Part shown: positions 32,757-42,049 of the stretch, piece after piece
Position numbering within the stretch: the first letter of the stretch is position 1
Layout of the letters: each line of letters starts with the position of its first letter
Source of the DNA: Robertmurraya andreesenii
GTDB lineage: Bacteria; Bacillota; Bacilli; Bacillales; Cytobacillaceae
Reading direction: 5' to 3'
NCBI RefSeq assembly: GCF_030813005.1
Contig: NZ_JAUSTU010000001.1
Coordinates: 62,001-126,000 of the forward strand
DNA: 64,000 nt
The notes under the pieces: generated by a model
The model's database searches: none
What the model saw: the letters and a program-made list of their open reading frames with translations, nothing else
What the model was told of the DNA's origin: nothing
Made by a program: the position numbers and the translations under genes

Positions 32757-34736
32757 ATGACGAAGAGAAACCTAAAAGCGGAGGATTTATATCAACTAAA
32801 ATCAGTAGCAGACCCTCGGCTAAGCAGCAATGGAAGAGATTTAGTTTATGTGCAAACACATATATCAGAAGAAAAGGATGAGTATGTTTCCAATCTTTTT
32901 TACATAAATGTAGAAGATAAAAACACCCCTCAGCAATGGACCTATGGAGAGCATCGCAATCACTCGCCACGCTGGTCTCCAGCTCAGGACGAGCTTGCAT
33001 TCGTATCGAATCGAAGCGGGAAAAATCAAATCTTTGTCATGAAAGCGAGTGGTGGGGAAGCGAAGCAGGTGACGACCTGTACAAATGGGGCATCTAATCC
33101 TGTTTGGTCACCAGATGGGAAGAAAATTGCTTTTAATGTATCGCTTGCGGAAGACGAAGCAATCGAAACAAAGGATAAGAAAGAGGAGAAAAAGCTAGTT
33201 CCTCTTGAAGTTGATAAAATGAAGTACAAATCAGATGCTTCAGGCTTCTGGGATGGAAAGTACAGTCAAATTGCCATTGTTGACCTAGAAACAGGTGAAA
33301 CTAATTTAATTACAGAGGGAAAGGTTGATTACCATCTTCAAGGCTGGTCACCGGATGGCAAGCATTTAGCGGTTTCGGCAGATTTAAGCGAAAATTTGGA
33401 TTTCTCCTTTGTGAGTGACGTATTTTTGCTCGAGCTAGAGACGAAGAAGCTCGAAAAAATTACAACAGGTTCTGGCTATTTCGGCAGTGTGACCTGGTCT
33501 CCAAATGGAAGATACATCGGTCTCATTGGTCATGAAAGAGAGTTTGAAAATGCGACCCTTAGCAAAGTTTGGGTTTACGATACCGTGCAAAAGGAGCTAA
33601 ATTGCTTAACAGCAGAATCTGATTTATTAATTGGGGACTTTGCCATTGGTGATTTCCAGCAAGGTGCTGTTACGCCGGGGATTCTTTGGACGGAGGACAA
33701 TGAGAGCTTCTATTTCTTAGCGTCTGATCATGGAAATACAGCTGTCTATTATGGCTCCCTAAAAGGAGAAATGTATCCAGCATTGTTGGAAAGCCAGCAT
33801 GTATATGGTCTAACAACAGGCGGTGCTTTAAATCGGGCAGTAGTTGCTATTAGCAAGCCGACTGATCCAGGGGAGCTATATCTATTAGATGTGCCAACAG
33901 GAAAGCTTGAGGCATTAACAAGTGTAAATAAGTCATATAAAGATGAAGTCAAGCTAGCAGATGTGGAGGAAATAGAATTTAAGGCGAAGGATGGCTGGGA
34001 TTTACACGGATGGATGATGAAGCCAGCTAACTTTGAGGAAGGCAAAAAATACCCACTTATTCTTGAAATTCATGGTGGGCCACATGCGATGTATGCAAAC
34101 ACCTATTTCCAAGAGTTCCAAATGCTCGCAGCTGAAGGCTATGCCGTTCTCTTTATCAATCCTAGAGGAAGCCACGGATACGGTCAAAAGTTTGTTGACG
34201 CAGTTCGCGGTGACTACGGAGGCAGAGACTATGCCGATCTAATGGAGGCTGTCGACTATGCATTAGAAACATTTGATTTCATTGATGAAAATCGTCTTGG
34301 AGTAACAGGTGGAAGCTACGGTGGTTTCATGACGAACTGGATTGTTGGCCATACGAATCGTTTCAAGGCCGCTGTAACTCAGCGTTCGATTTCCAACTGG
34401 ATTAGTTTCTATGGGGTAAGTGACATTGGCTATTATTTCAATGCATGGCAAATCAAGAGTGAGCTCGAGGATGTTGAAACGATGTGGAAGCATTCCCCGC
34501 TTGCTTATGTAGGTAATGTCGAGACACCACTTCTCATTCTTCATAGCGAAAAAGACTATCGTTGTCCGATTGAACAGGCCGAGCAGCTATTTATCGCCTT
34601 AAAGCATCGGAAAAAAGAAACAAAATTTGTTCGCTTTCCTGAATCAAATCACGAGCTCTCAAGAAGTGGAAAGCCATCATTAAGAATTGCGAGATTAAAT
34701 TACATTTTAAACTGGTTTAAAGAGTATATTAAATAG
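32757..34736 (+). CDS. S9-family prolyl oligopeptidase-like peptidase (YuxL-like)
   Basis: A 659-residue peptidase: a seven-bladed WD40-like beta-propeller (about residues 1-390) and an alpha/beta-hydrolase domain. The nucleophile Ser520 is in GGSYGG, with Asp600 (HSEKDYR) and His632 (ESNHELS) completing the triad. It resembles B. subtilis YuxL and acylaminoacyl peptidases that trim short peptides in the cytoplasm; no signal peptide. SD GAAGGAGG precedes ATG 32757. Confidence 0.9.
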   Translation: MTKRNLKAEDLYQLKSVADPRLSSNGRDLVYVQTHISEEKDEYVSNLFYINVEDKNTPQQWTYGEHRNHSPRWSPAQDELAFVSNRSGKNQIFVMKASGGEAKQVTTCTNGASNPVWSPDGKKIAFNVSLAEDEAIETKDKKEEKKLVPLEVDKMKYKSDASGFWDGKYSQIAIVDLETGETNLITEGKVDYHLQGWSPDGKHLAVSADLSENLDFSFVSDVFLLELETKKLEKITTGSGYFGSVTWSPNGRYIGLIGHEREFENATLSKVWVYDTVQKELNCLTAESDLLIGDFAIGDFQQGAVTPGILWTEDNESFYFLASDHGNTAVYYGSLKGEMYPALLESQHVYGLTTGGALNRAVVAISKPTDPGELYLLDVPTGKLEALTSVNKSYKDEVKLADVEEIEFKAKDGWDLHGWMMKPANFEEGKKYPLILEIHGGPHAMYANTYFQEFQMLAAEGYAVLFINPRGSHGYGQKFVDAVRGDYGGRDYADLMEAVDYALETFDFIDENRLGVTGGSYGGFMTNWIVGHTNRFKAAVTQRSISNWISFYGVSDIGYYFNAWQIKSELEDVETMWKHSPLAYVGNVETPLLILHSEKDYRCPIEQAEQLFIALKHRKKETKFVRFPESNHELSRSGKPSLRIARLNYILNWFKEYIK

Positions 34737-34743
34737 TAGGAGT

Positions 34744-34780
34744 AGCCGCAAAGCTTCATGTTTTGCGGCTTTTGTTTTAT
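34744..34780 (+). terminator. Terminator after the S9 peptidase
   Basis: AGCCGCAAA (34744-34752) and TTTGCGGCT (34762-34770), followed by TTTGTTTTAT. Confidence 0.8.
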
Positions 34781-34912
34781 AAAAAATAGATAAATCCCAC
34801 TATTTTTGGTACTCTTAAAATAGCGTAAATTTTATGGGTATGAAACTTCTATGGAGAAAATACGGTCTAATATAAATGGATTATTAAATTTTTCGATCGG
34901 AAGGTATTTTTA

Positions 34913-35845
34913 ATGAGATATGAGAGACATAAGAAAAAGAAGAAAAAAAAATGGAAAGCGGTATTGTTCGTTATTCTGCTCTTTATTGTTGGCGGATTCG
35001 CCTATAGTTATTTTCAATATAAGCAAGGAGTTTCCCAGTCATTAGAAAAGGCAAAAAATACGGTAGAACAAAAGGAATATAAATTTAATGGTAAGAAGGA
35101 TCGGTATGGTGGCACAAATGTCCTTCTTCTTGGCAGCGATTCGAGAGGAGAGGAGCATTCACGGGCAGATACGATTATGATTGCCAGATATCATCCTGAT
35201 AAAAAATCGTATAAATTGATTTCGATTATGAGAGATAGCTACGTTGAAATTCCAGGGCACGGGAAAAATAGAATCAATACCGCATTTGCAAAGGGCGGTC
35301 CTGAGCTGCTGCGCGAAACAATCAAGGAAAATTTCGATATTGATATCCAATATTATGCCATCGTTGATTTTGAAGGGTTTGTTCAACTCATCGACGAAGC
35401 ATTCCCTAAGGGTGTTGAAGTTAACGTAGAAAAGGAAATGTCACATAATATTGATGTAGTAATCAAGCCAGGGTTGCAGTATTTGGATGGAGAGCACTTG
35501 CTCGGCTATGTCCGTTTCCGCCATGATAAAGTAGGTGATTTTGGAAGGGTTCAGCGTCAGCAGGAAGTGGTTAAGCAAATCGGCAAACAGCTGACTGGCA
35601 TACAAACGATTCCAAAGCTCCCTAAGCTTATAGGAGTAGTGACCCCGTTTATTAACACGAATATGGACACAGGTGATATGCTTTATATTGGCAAGGATTT
35701 CTTATCAAAGGATAACCGAAATATTGATTCTCTAAGGGTTCCAGTCGATGGGGCATGGGAAGATGCCGATGTAAACGGGGCCGAGGTATTAGCTATCGAT
35801 GTGGAGAAGAATAAAGAAGCTATTCGAGAATTCTTACAAAAATAG
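34913..35845 (+). CDS. LytR-CpsA-Psr (LCP) family cell-wall glycopolymer transferase
   Basis: A 310-residue membrane-anchored protein: a very basic cytoplasmic N-terminus (KKKKKKKWK), one helix (about 15-35), and an extracytoplasmic LCP domain. Arg/Asp-rich motifs LLLGSDSRGEEHSRADTIMI, ISIMRDSYVEIPGHGKNRIN and LLGYVRFRHDKVGDFGR correspond to the polyprenyl-phosphate and metal binding residues. LCP enzymes such as TagTUV attach teichoic acids to peptidoglycan. A monocistronic gene or first of a set with yhjE and sipV, 50 bases away. Confidence 0.88.
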   Translation: MRYERHKKKKKKKWKAVLFVILLFIVGGFAYSYFQYKQGVSQSLEKAKNTVEQKEYKFNGKKDRYGGTNVLLLGSDSRGEEHSRADTIMIARYHPDKKSYKLISIMRDSYVEIPGHGKNRINTAFAKGGPELLRETIKENFDIDIQYYAIVDFEGFVQLIDEAFPKGVEVNVEKEMSHNIDVVIKPGLQYLDGEHLLGYVRFRHDKVGDFGRVQRQQEVVKQIGKQLTGIQTIPKLPKLIGVVTPFINTNMDTGDMLYIGKDFLSKDNRNIDSLRVPVDGAWEDADVNGAEVLAIDVEKNKEAIREFLQK

Positions 35846-35894
35846 AATAGTGACCTTTTTGTAAGAGTGCAAACTAAAAAGGAGAACGCTTCAA

Positions 35895-36512
35895 ATGGAC
35901 TTTGACTTACTAAAAGAATGGTTTACACTGGATAATATTATGAAAGTCATTGCGGAATATCGGTCGTTTGGACCGCTCCCGGGTATATTGCTCCCGATGA
36001 TTGAAGCATTTTTGCCATTTCTGCCGTTGGTGATCTTTGTTATGGCGAATGCGAATGCTTTCGGATTATGGTTTGGCTTTTTATTTTCATGGATAGGGGC
36101 ATCTGCAGGCGCATATCTTGTTTTTCTACTTGTGCGCAGGTTTGGTCAAAGGAAATTTTTGCGTTTTTTAAAGAGAAACTCGAAGGTACAAAAGCTCATG
36201 GCATGGGTGGAGAGACATGGGTTTGGACCGCTCTTCTTGCTGCTATGCTTCCCTTTTACCCCATCTGCCGTTGTCAACATTGTCGCCGGACTCTCTAAAA
36301 TTAGCATGTTTCAATATATGCTTGCAGTCTTAACTGGAAAAATGGTGATGATTTTTACAATGAGCTTCGTTGGATATGATATTCGCTCGCTTATTACACA
36401 GCCATTAAGGACGGCTCTTGTTGGAGTGGTTATCGTTGTTCTCTGGTTGGTTGGTAAACAGATTGAAAAAAGATTTAATCATAATATCGAAATAGAGAGA
36501 CAAAATGGATAA
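35895..36512 (+). CDS. yhjE: TVP38/TMEM64-family membrane protein YhjE
   Basis: A 205-residue protein with five or six helices and the SNARE-associated/DedA-like motif (GASAGAYLVFLLVRRFGQR, then FTPSAVVNIVAGLSKI). The next gene, 21 bases on, is a type I signal peptidase, as in B. subtilis yhjE-sipV. Related DedA/TMEM64 proteins move lipids between leaflets; the exact role here is unknown. SD AAAGGAGA precedes ATG 35895. Confidence 0.87.
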   Translation: MDFDLLKEWFTLDNIMKVIAEYRSFGPLPGILLPMIEAFLPFLPLVIFVMANANAFGLWFGFLFSWIGASAGAYLVFLLVRRFGQRKFLRFLKRNSKVQKLMAWVERHGFGPLFLLLCFPFTPSAVVNIVAGLSKISMFQYMLAVLTGKMVMIFTMSFVGYDIRSLITQPLRTALVGVVIVVLWLVGKQIEKRFNHNIEIERQNG

Positions 36513-36533
36513 TGATTGTAGAGGTGAAGGGAA

Positions 36534-37088
36534 TTGAAGAAAGGGATCAAAGAAGAAGGAATTGAATGGATCAAAGCGATTGGAATGGGACTAGTCGTAG
36601 TTGTGTTTCTACGGACCTTTTTCATTTCAAATTATGTTGTGGTAGGAGAGTCCATGAAGCCAACACTCGAGGAAGGAAATAAGTTGATTATTAATAAAAT
36701 CGGGTATCAAATTGGCGATTTCAATCGCTTTGATGTGATTGTTTTCCATGCAAATGAAAAAGAAGACTATGTTAAGAGGATTATTGGATTACCTGGGGAT
36801 AGAATCGAAAATAAGGATGACCAATTGTATATTAATGGCAAGAAGGTGGATGAACCCTACTTAAATAAACAGCTGGGACAAACATTGACACGCAATTTCA
36901 CAGAAGACTTTACTTTAAAGGAGAAAACAGGTGTGGAAGTGGTTCCCGAGGGGAAACTGTTTGTGATGGGGGATAACCGCTTGAAAAGCGATGATAGTCG
37001 GCGATTTGGATTTATTTCGGTTGATCAAGTCGTCGGAAAAGTGAATTTACGCTATTGGCCGCTTGATCATATGGATGTATCATTTTAA
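36534..37088 (+). CDS. sipV: Type I signal peptidase SipV
   Basis: A 184-residue signal peptidase with one N-terminal helix (about 15-35). The catalytic dyad is Ser40 in VGESMKPTL and Lys81 in YVKRIIGLPGD, with C-terminal box GDNRLKSDDSR. It removes signal peptides on the outer face of the membrane. It starts at TTG 36534, with GAGGTGA 6 bases before it. Gene order (yhjE-sipV) matches B. subtilis. It is the last conserved gene before an accessory block. Confidence 0.92.
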   Translation: MKKGIKEEGIEWIKAIGMGLVVVVFLRTFFISNYVVVGESMKPTLEEGNKLIINKIGYQIGDFNRFDVIVFHANEKEDYVKRIIGLPGDRIENKDDQLYINGKKVDEPYLNKQLGQTLTRNFTEDFTLKEKTGVEVVPEGKLFVMGDNRLKSDDSRRFGFISVDQVVGKVNLRYWPLDHMDVSF

Positions 37089-37248
37089 TGCTGGAAGTTG
37101 TTTTAAAATCTTTCTTACTATACATCTCCTCTGCTCTCAACTGACACAATATGAATAGCAAGCCCTATACCATGAATCATATATAATACAAAAATCACTA
37201 ATCACAAAAAAAGCACTATCTTTACCTTGAGGGGATCCGATATTATAA

Positions 37249-37292
37249 ATCACAGTAGGCAAACCCGATCCATTGAGTTTGCCTACTGTGAT
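37249..37292. terminator. Perfect 16-bp inverted repeat downstream of the accessory ABC operon
   Basis: ATCACAGTAGGCAAAC (37249-37264) and GTTTGCCTACTGTGAT (37277-37292) with a 12-base loop. It lies between convergent sipV and the minus-strand TPR gene and may terminate both, though flanking T-runs are short. A related hairpin lies at 42050-42088. Nothing else was seen in the 278-base gap 37089-37366. Confidence 0.6.
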
Positions 37293-37366
37293 GTAATGAC
37301 TATCAAAGCACATGTTCAAAGCTAATTTTTTGTCTCGATTCTTATCATTATCAATAGAATTTGAAA

Positions 37367-38467
37367 TTAAAGATCAAGCCTAGGGTTTTGTGATATAGCT
37401 ATTAAATAATCTTCATCAAAAGTTCCTTGGTTAAATACTTCTAAATAGTTTTGATATTTTTTTTCATTTTTCATGTCTTTACTCATGCTTACTAAGTTAT
37501 AAAGCACAATTTGTTTATATTGGTCAAGGGTCTTATTGTATATATCTTCTAATTGATCAAAGGCAGCGCTCTTGTTAGTCTGATAGAGCACTAAAGAATT
37601 AACAAAATTGGCAATATGTTCATTCCTTGTCCGTTTTAATAATTCTTCCATGCTAGTAAAATCACTTAGCTTAAATAGAATATCGGCTAACAAGAAATAC
37701 CCATATTCTTCATCAGGATAAATATCGATTAAAGCCTCATAAGTTAACTTTGCCTCTTCTAGATTATTTTCCTGCATATCAAGTTTACCCTTCATTATAT
37801 ACACATCTTTATTATAAGTAGGATCAACTTGGATAATCTTATCTAGAGCTTTAATTCTGAGTTTGGGTTCTAGGTAAATTTCTTGACTTAAAAGGAAATA
37901 GCGGTCAGCTGGATTCCCATTCCGCATATTATCCAAATACTTATTCTTTATATCGTTCAAATTGGCATAAAACTGATCTTCGAAATCTTTTGATTCTTGA
38001 ATATTAGAGGCTTCGATTGCCTTTTCAATATGGATTACAAATTCGTTTTCATTCTCCAACAAGAAATAAACTTGTGCAAGATTAGTTAAGGCAACCGGAT
38101 TATAGTTATTGAACTTTAGAAGTTCTTCCGAGGTACTCTTAGCTTCTTCATACTTGGAAGTGGAGATGTAACTTATGACTAATTGATGCAAGGCCTCTGT
38201 ATCATTTTTTCTATGATTTAGAACTTCTTTATTTAACCTTATTGCTTCCTCATAGTTTTTATTTGTTAAGTACTCCCAAGCGAGAGCTTTCTTTGCATCA
38301 ATATCTTCCTCATTATTTGATATATAGTCCACTAAATCAGAAATGTTGTTTTCGCGATTTAAGGCAACGGCCTTGTTTGATTGTTTATCACTAAATTTGT
38401 TAATAGTATAGGCTACTCCAAAAAATAAAATGATGCCGACTGAAGTAAATAAGAAGAGTTTTTTCAA
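37367..38467 (-). CDS. Membrane-anchored TPR protein
   Basis: A 366-residue protein with one N-terminal transmembrane anchor (about 4-22) and tetratricopeptide-like helical repeats over most of the rest (for example NKNYEEAIRLNKEVLNHRK, TSKYEEAKSTSEELLKFNN). It starts at TTG 38467 with AAAGGAGAC ahead. Last gene of a minus-strand operon with an ABC permease, an ATPase and a secreted peptidoglycan-binding protein. It may hold partner proteins at the membrane for the transporter; no specific function is recognised. Confidence 0.7.
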   Translation of the reverse strand: MKKLFLFTSVGIILFFGVAYTINKFSDKQSNKAVALNRENNISDLVDYISNNEEDIDAKKALAWEYLTNKNYEEAIRLNKEVLNHRKNDTEALHQLVISYISTSKYEEAKSTSEELLKFNNYNPVALTNLAQVYFLLENENEFVIHIEKAIEASNIQESKDFEDQFYANLNDIKNKYLDNMRNGNPADRYFLLSQEIYLEPKLRIKALDKIIQVDPTYNKDVYIMKGKLDMQENNLEEAKLTYEALIDIYPDEEYGYFLLADILFKLSDFTSMEELLKRTRNEHIANFVNSLVLYQTNKSAAFDQLEDIYNKTLDQYKQIVLYNLVSMSKDMKNEKKYQNYLEVFNQGTFDEDYLIAISQNPRLDL

Positions 38468-38482
38468 CTTTTTAGTCTCCTT

Positions 38483-39244
38483 TTATTGAACAATTTGTTT
38501 TCTGAAAAGGAATAAAGAAATAAGGATAAATAATAAAATAAAACCCATAGATGAAAAAGCAATTTGAAAGATGGTAAAATATCTCTCTGGCTGTATGCTA
38601 GTTAACCCACTAATTACTGAGGAACCATTTATAAAGGTATAGTTTATAAATCCTGGAGATATAGGCGCCACTTTGAGTAAGATGATTATTGCAAAGGTCA
38701 TTAAAATCGTTAATATCCTACTTTTTACGAATGTATTTATACACATGGTAATTGAGCCCAATGTTAAGAAATAAATATTTAACATTAGCTGAATGAACAC
38801 TATTTTTCCGATTGTTTCAAAAAGGTTATATATGATAGTAGTATTAGGAACCATTAAAGTTGTGCTACCGTAAAAATAATAAATATAAATTAAAGACAGT
38901 ACTAGGGCCGGAATAATCTGTAAGATAAAGGTAATTGTTGCAACAATATATTTAATGATAAATATCTTTTCTTTCGAGAATTTGCTTGAAAATAGTAGTT
39001 TCACTGTGTTATTTGAATATTCGTTACTTAAAAAATAGGAAAAATGCAGTATAGTAATAATGGGTAAAGTAAGATAACTATTAAAATGGAATATTTCACG
39101 TGCAGTTAATAGAGGTTGTAACTCAATGTCATGTCTTTGGTATAAAAATATAGGCAGAAGATAGCAAACAATTAACGCAAGACTATATCCAAAGTACATT
39201 TTACTTTTAAAATACTTGAAAAACTCTATTTTAAATAGTTCCAT
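38483..39244 (-). CDS. ABC-2-type transporter permease
   Basis: A 253-residue protein with six hydrophobic segments and a layout typical of ABC-2 permeases of the bacitracin/lantibiotic-immunity type (short N-terminal MELFKIEFFKYFKSKMYFGY leader, paired helices). It lies 21 bases after its ATPase. It probably exports a peptide or protects against one; the substrate is unknown. Base composition is more AT-rich than that of neighbouring housekeeping genes. Confidence 0.72.
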   Translation of the reverse strand: MELFKIEFFKYFKSKMYFGYSLALIVCYLLPIFLYQRHDIELQPLLTAREIFHFNSYLTLPIITILHFSYFLSNEYSNNTVKLLFSSKFSKEKIFIIKYIVATITFILQIIPALVLSLIYIYYFYGSTTLMVPNTTIIYNLFETIGKIVFIQLMLNIYFLTLGSITMCINTFVKSRILTILMTFAIIILLKVAPISPGFINYTFINGSSVISGLTSIQPERYFTIFQIAFSSMGFILLFILISLFLFRKQIVQ

Positions 39245-39265
39245 TTTAATTGCCTCTTTCCATTT

Positions 39266-39943
39266 TTAATTATATAACCTCAACTCCAGGTCTACTCCTT
39301 CTTCATTTGAAATAATCTCTTTTATTTCACCATTGTTAAGCATAAGTACAGTATCACAAAGTTTGGATATTTCGTCTAATGAATGGCTGGAGATAATTAC
39401 GATACTTCCATTTTCCCTAATTTTCTGTATATAACTCCTTAATTCAAGTATGCTTGAAGGATCCAATGAATTGTGTGGTTCATCTAATAGAACTATCTTG
39501 TAGTTCCCAATTGTCGCTGCTAAAATTCCTAATTTTTGAATCATGCCTTGGGAATATGTTTTAATTTTCTTGTGCTTATGTTCATTCATATTTAGGGGCC
39601 ATTTTTTGTCTAAAAAAGTAGTATCTTTAGGGATCTGCTTATATTTTAGAACTATTGATAAAAACTCATATCCTGTTAGATAAGGATAAAATGGAGTTGT
39701 TTCTATATGGAATCCAATTTCTTTTTTTAATTGTATTGAATTTGTGTTTAACTGTTTATCATCTATATTAATCTGACCTTCAAAATTAGAAAGGGTTGCA
39801 AGAATTTTTAACAATGTACTTTTACCAGCACCATTATTTCCAATAATACCAAGGATTTCACGGTCCTGGACATGAAATGAAATATTCTTTAAAATGTATT
39901 GGCTTTTAATTTTTTTGCTTAGATTAATGACATTAATCCCCAT
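39266..39943 (-). CDS. ABC transporter ATP-binding protein
   Basis: A 225-residue ATPase with GNNGAGKST, Walker B IVLLDEPHNSLDP and His-switch SSHSLDE. The signature motif reads YSQGMIQKLG rather than LSGGQ, as in many antimicrobial-peptide resistance and CcmA-like ATPases. ATG 39943 follows GGAGGG; ATG 39958 is inside the SD. It pairs with the permease downstream. Confidence 0.78.
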   Translation of the reverse strand: MGINVINLSKKIKSQYILKNISFHVQDREILGIIGNNGAGKSTLLKILATLSNFEGQINIDDKQLNTNSIQLKKEIGFHIETTPFYPYLTGYEFLSIVLKYKQIPKDTTFLDKKWPLNMNEHKHKKIKTYSQGMIQKLGILAATIGNYKIVLLDEPHNSLDPSSILELRSYIQKIRENGSIVIISSHSLDEISKLCDTVLMLNNGEIKEIISNEEGVDLELRLYN

Positions 39944-40020
39944 TTGGTAACCCTCCATTTTTAATAAGACCCATGCAGAGAAAATCTCGACATGAGCCCT
40001 ATTGCCATAGGAAAAATTAT

Positions 40021-40629
40021 CTATTCTCTAGTACCTAACTTTGTCCAAGTGTTGAAACCCACGTATCCATCCTGTGTTATTCCTGCTGCACGTTGAAAGG
40101 AAATAACAGCAGATTTTGTCTTTGGCCCCCATTTACCATCAACTGTCCCTGCGTTGAAGTCAATGCTATTTAAAGCTCTTTGTAACAATTGTACGTAATC
40201 ACTAGCATTGATACAACTATCGCATACATGCGTTCTAGTATCCTTTGCGTTAAATGAATAATATAATACTTTTACGTTAACCGTATCAACGTTATCTTGA
40301 TCGACCTTACCAGTACCAGTGAATATCTCCCGTATAGCTGCATCTAATCCAGTTGTAATAACAATATCAATGATTTTCCCCCATACTCGTTCCGCAGTTT
40401 TGGCCCAAAAGCCTCTAGCTGCAAGTCCTACTATTTGGTCTGCATCTCCTGATTTTAGATACTCCTCAAATTTCGATGCATCCTCTGGGGAAATTTGATA
40501 TGCGTTTTCTCCATCTAGATTAATTACCTGAACTTCAATATCTTCTGGTAAAGTACTGGCGCTAACACTTGTGATGGTCGTGCTAAGGAGTAGTGCTAGT
40601 GTTAATAGTAAAATTAAGTGCTTTTTCAT
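40021..40629 (-). CDS. Secreted protein with C-terminal peptidoglycan-binding domain
   Basis: 202 residues: a clear signal peptide (MKKHLILLLTLALLLSTTI, cleavage near ASA), a central region of unknown type (about 25-135) with a lone CDSC pair, and a PG_binding_1 domain (about 145-200, with DGKWGPKTKSAVISFQRAAG). The first gene of the operon, 77 bases before the ATPase. It may be a wall-bound effector or toxin-like protein, or a lysin regulator exported by Sec, with the ABC transporter giving immunity; that is inference. Confidence 0.7.
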   Translation of the reverse strand: MKKHLILLLTLALLLSTTITSVSASTLPEDIEVQVINLDGENAYQISPEDASKFEEYLKSGDADQIVGLAARGFWAKTAERVWGKIIDIVITTGLDAAIREIFTGTGKVDQDNVDTVNVKVLYYSFNAKDTRTHVCDSCINASDYVQLLQRALNSIDFNAGTVDGKWGPKTKSAVISFQRAAGITQDGYVGFNTWTKLGTRE

Positions 40630-40668
40630 TGCTATCCTCTCTCCTTCTATAATTGATTGGACTGTTTT

Positions 40669-40700
40669 ACCTTTGTTTCCCCAAAAAATAAAACAAAGGT
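40669..40700. promoter_or_regulatory. Inverted repeat upstream of the secreted-protein operon
   Basis: ACCTTTGTTT (40669-40678) and AAACAAAGGT (40691-40700): a perfect 10-bp repeat, 40 bases upstream of the start codon in the divergent gap. A candidate operator or leader hairpin. Confidence 0.45.
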
Positions 40701-40904
40701 CATTTTACTGAGAAGTAGTAATGGTTATAACCGCAATTTTTCCAAATACGTTTTGGAACATCCTACGTTAGATTTATAGATTTATCCTTATGGAACATCT
40801 ATAATAGGCATAGAAATACACCTCCCTTCAATAACTAGTAATCTTGAATCGGGAATTATTTGTATATTGCAAAAGTTCAGCTTGTGAAGATAGGAGATGA
40901 TAGT

Positions 40905-41696
40905 TTGTTAAGGATTCTTAAATATACTATCTCTAGTATTCTTGCAGTGATTTTAGTTTTTACTTATTGGTACGTTGAAGTAAACGGGACCGATGATGTT
41001 AAGTTCAATCATATAGAAATAAATGATATATCCCTCAACTATGAAGATGGGATTGTTACGTCGGATATCATTCCGATTATTGATAATTTAGAAGATGTAC
41101 CGTCTGCATACTTTGGTGAGCATTTTAAAAAGCATTTACCCCTTAGAATTTACATTTTGAATTCAGAAGAAAGTTATAATAAACTAGTCCATAGAATTCC
41201 TAATGCAACTCTAGTAGAAACAGAGGGTATCTATTTTTTAAATAGAATAATACTAAATGGATCCTCTCAATATTTTTCTTTGGACCGACTGTTGCTGCAT
41301 GAGTATGCTCATTACATGTTAGATGAGGTATGTTTTGAACTTGGAATCCGTGAAGGTAGTTTGCCACAATGGTTCCGGGAAGGATTCTCTGAATATGTTA
41401 GTCGTAAGGAGTTAAATGACATTCCTCAAAGTTTATCGAAAGGCATAGAGCTTATAGATTTAGGCAAATTAACCAAGAATGAAAGGTTTCATGAAATAAT
41501 AAATTCTTATGAGATTTCATACATTTTTCTAAATGATATGATGGTAAGGTTTGGAACAGGTGTAGTTGAAGATATTATGATTGACTTAGCATCTACCAAA
41601 AATTTTAACGAGTCCTTTTATAACATAACTAACATTCCATTAGAGCAATATCATGAATCTATTGAATTATCACTATTAGTAACAAAACGTAAATAA
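40905..41696 (+). CDS. Membrane-anchored gluzincin-like metalloprotease (peptidase MA-like)
   Basis: About 263 residues from TTG 40905, preceded by TAGGAGATGA; a longer frame from TTG 40860 lacks an SD. One N-terminal helix (about 6-25) anchors an extracytoplasmic domain with HEYAH (His132, Glu133, His136), followed 23-27 residues later by WFREGFSEYV, supplying Glu159 and Glu163, either of which could be the third zinc ligand. This is the layout of peptidase_MA-type gluzincins. It is divergent from the secreted-protein operon, and its stop codon abuts that of the convergent PapR-like peptide gene. Its target is unknown; processing of a secreted peptide or wall protein is possible. Confidence 0.72.
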   Translation: MLRILKYTISSILAVILVFTYWYVEVNGTDDVKFNHIEINDISLNYEDGIVTSDIIPIIDNLEDVPSAYFGEHFKKHLPLRIYILNSEESYNKLVHRIPNATLVETEGIYFLNRIILNGSSQYFSLDRLLLHEYAHYMLDEVCFELGIREGSLPQWFREGFSEYVSRKELNDIPQSLSKGIELIDLGKLTKNERFHEIINSYEISYIFLNDMMVRFGTGVVEDIMIDLASTKNFNESFYNITNIPLEQYHESIELSLLVTKRK

Positions 41697-41843
41697 CTAA
41701 TGCCTGTCAGGTAAATCAAAAGGCTTTATCTCTGTATGTGAATGGTTAATAGTTAATTCACCTAGTTCGTTGAATGCAATCCCAGCCCATAAAGTAGAGA
41801 TACAAACAGTCCATACAGTGATTATTTTCATTACTTTTTTCAT
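41697..41843 (-). CDS. PapR-like signalling pro-peptide (48 residues)
   Basis: A minus-strand frame from ATG 41841-41843 to TAG 41697-41699 encodes 48 residues, the same length as Bacillus cereus PapR. SD AAAGGGGG lies 7 bases upstream. It has a secretion-type N-terminus (MKKVMKIITVWTVCISTLWA), a polar middle and a C-terminal FDLPDRH. The last seven residues have Asp-Leu-Pro at positions 2-4, as in the PapR heptapeptide ADLPFEF. A PlcR-like receptor gene lies upstream on the same strand, separated by 656 bases of repeats. The exact mature peptide is unknown. Its stop abuts the stop of the convergent protease gene. Confidence 0.68.
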   Translation of the reverse strand: MKKVMKIITVWTVCISTLWAGIAFNELGELTINHSHTEIKPFDLPDRH

Positions 41844-42049
41844 AGAATTACCCCCTTTTTTCCAATTATATCAATATAAAAAAAATATGTTTTTGCTCTA
41901 GTGAGGAATTTCGCCTACTTTTTCCATGTAATCCTATGAATTGCTAATAAATACAATTAAAAACATAATAATATGAATAATTTCGACATAAGCTTACAAA
42001 TAATGACCTTAATAAATAAAAAAACAATTGGTTTCCCCAATCGCTTCAT

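Noticed and set aside
41844..42000. Canonical PlcR box upstream of the PapR-like gene
   Set aside because: TATGAATAATTTCGACATA has TATG and CATA arms, but the spacing is 3 bases too long for TATGNAN4TNCATA.
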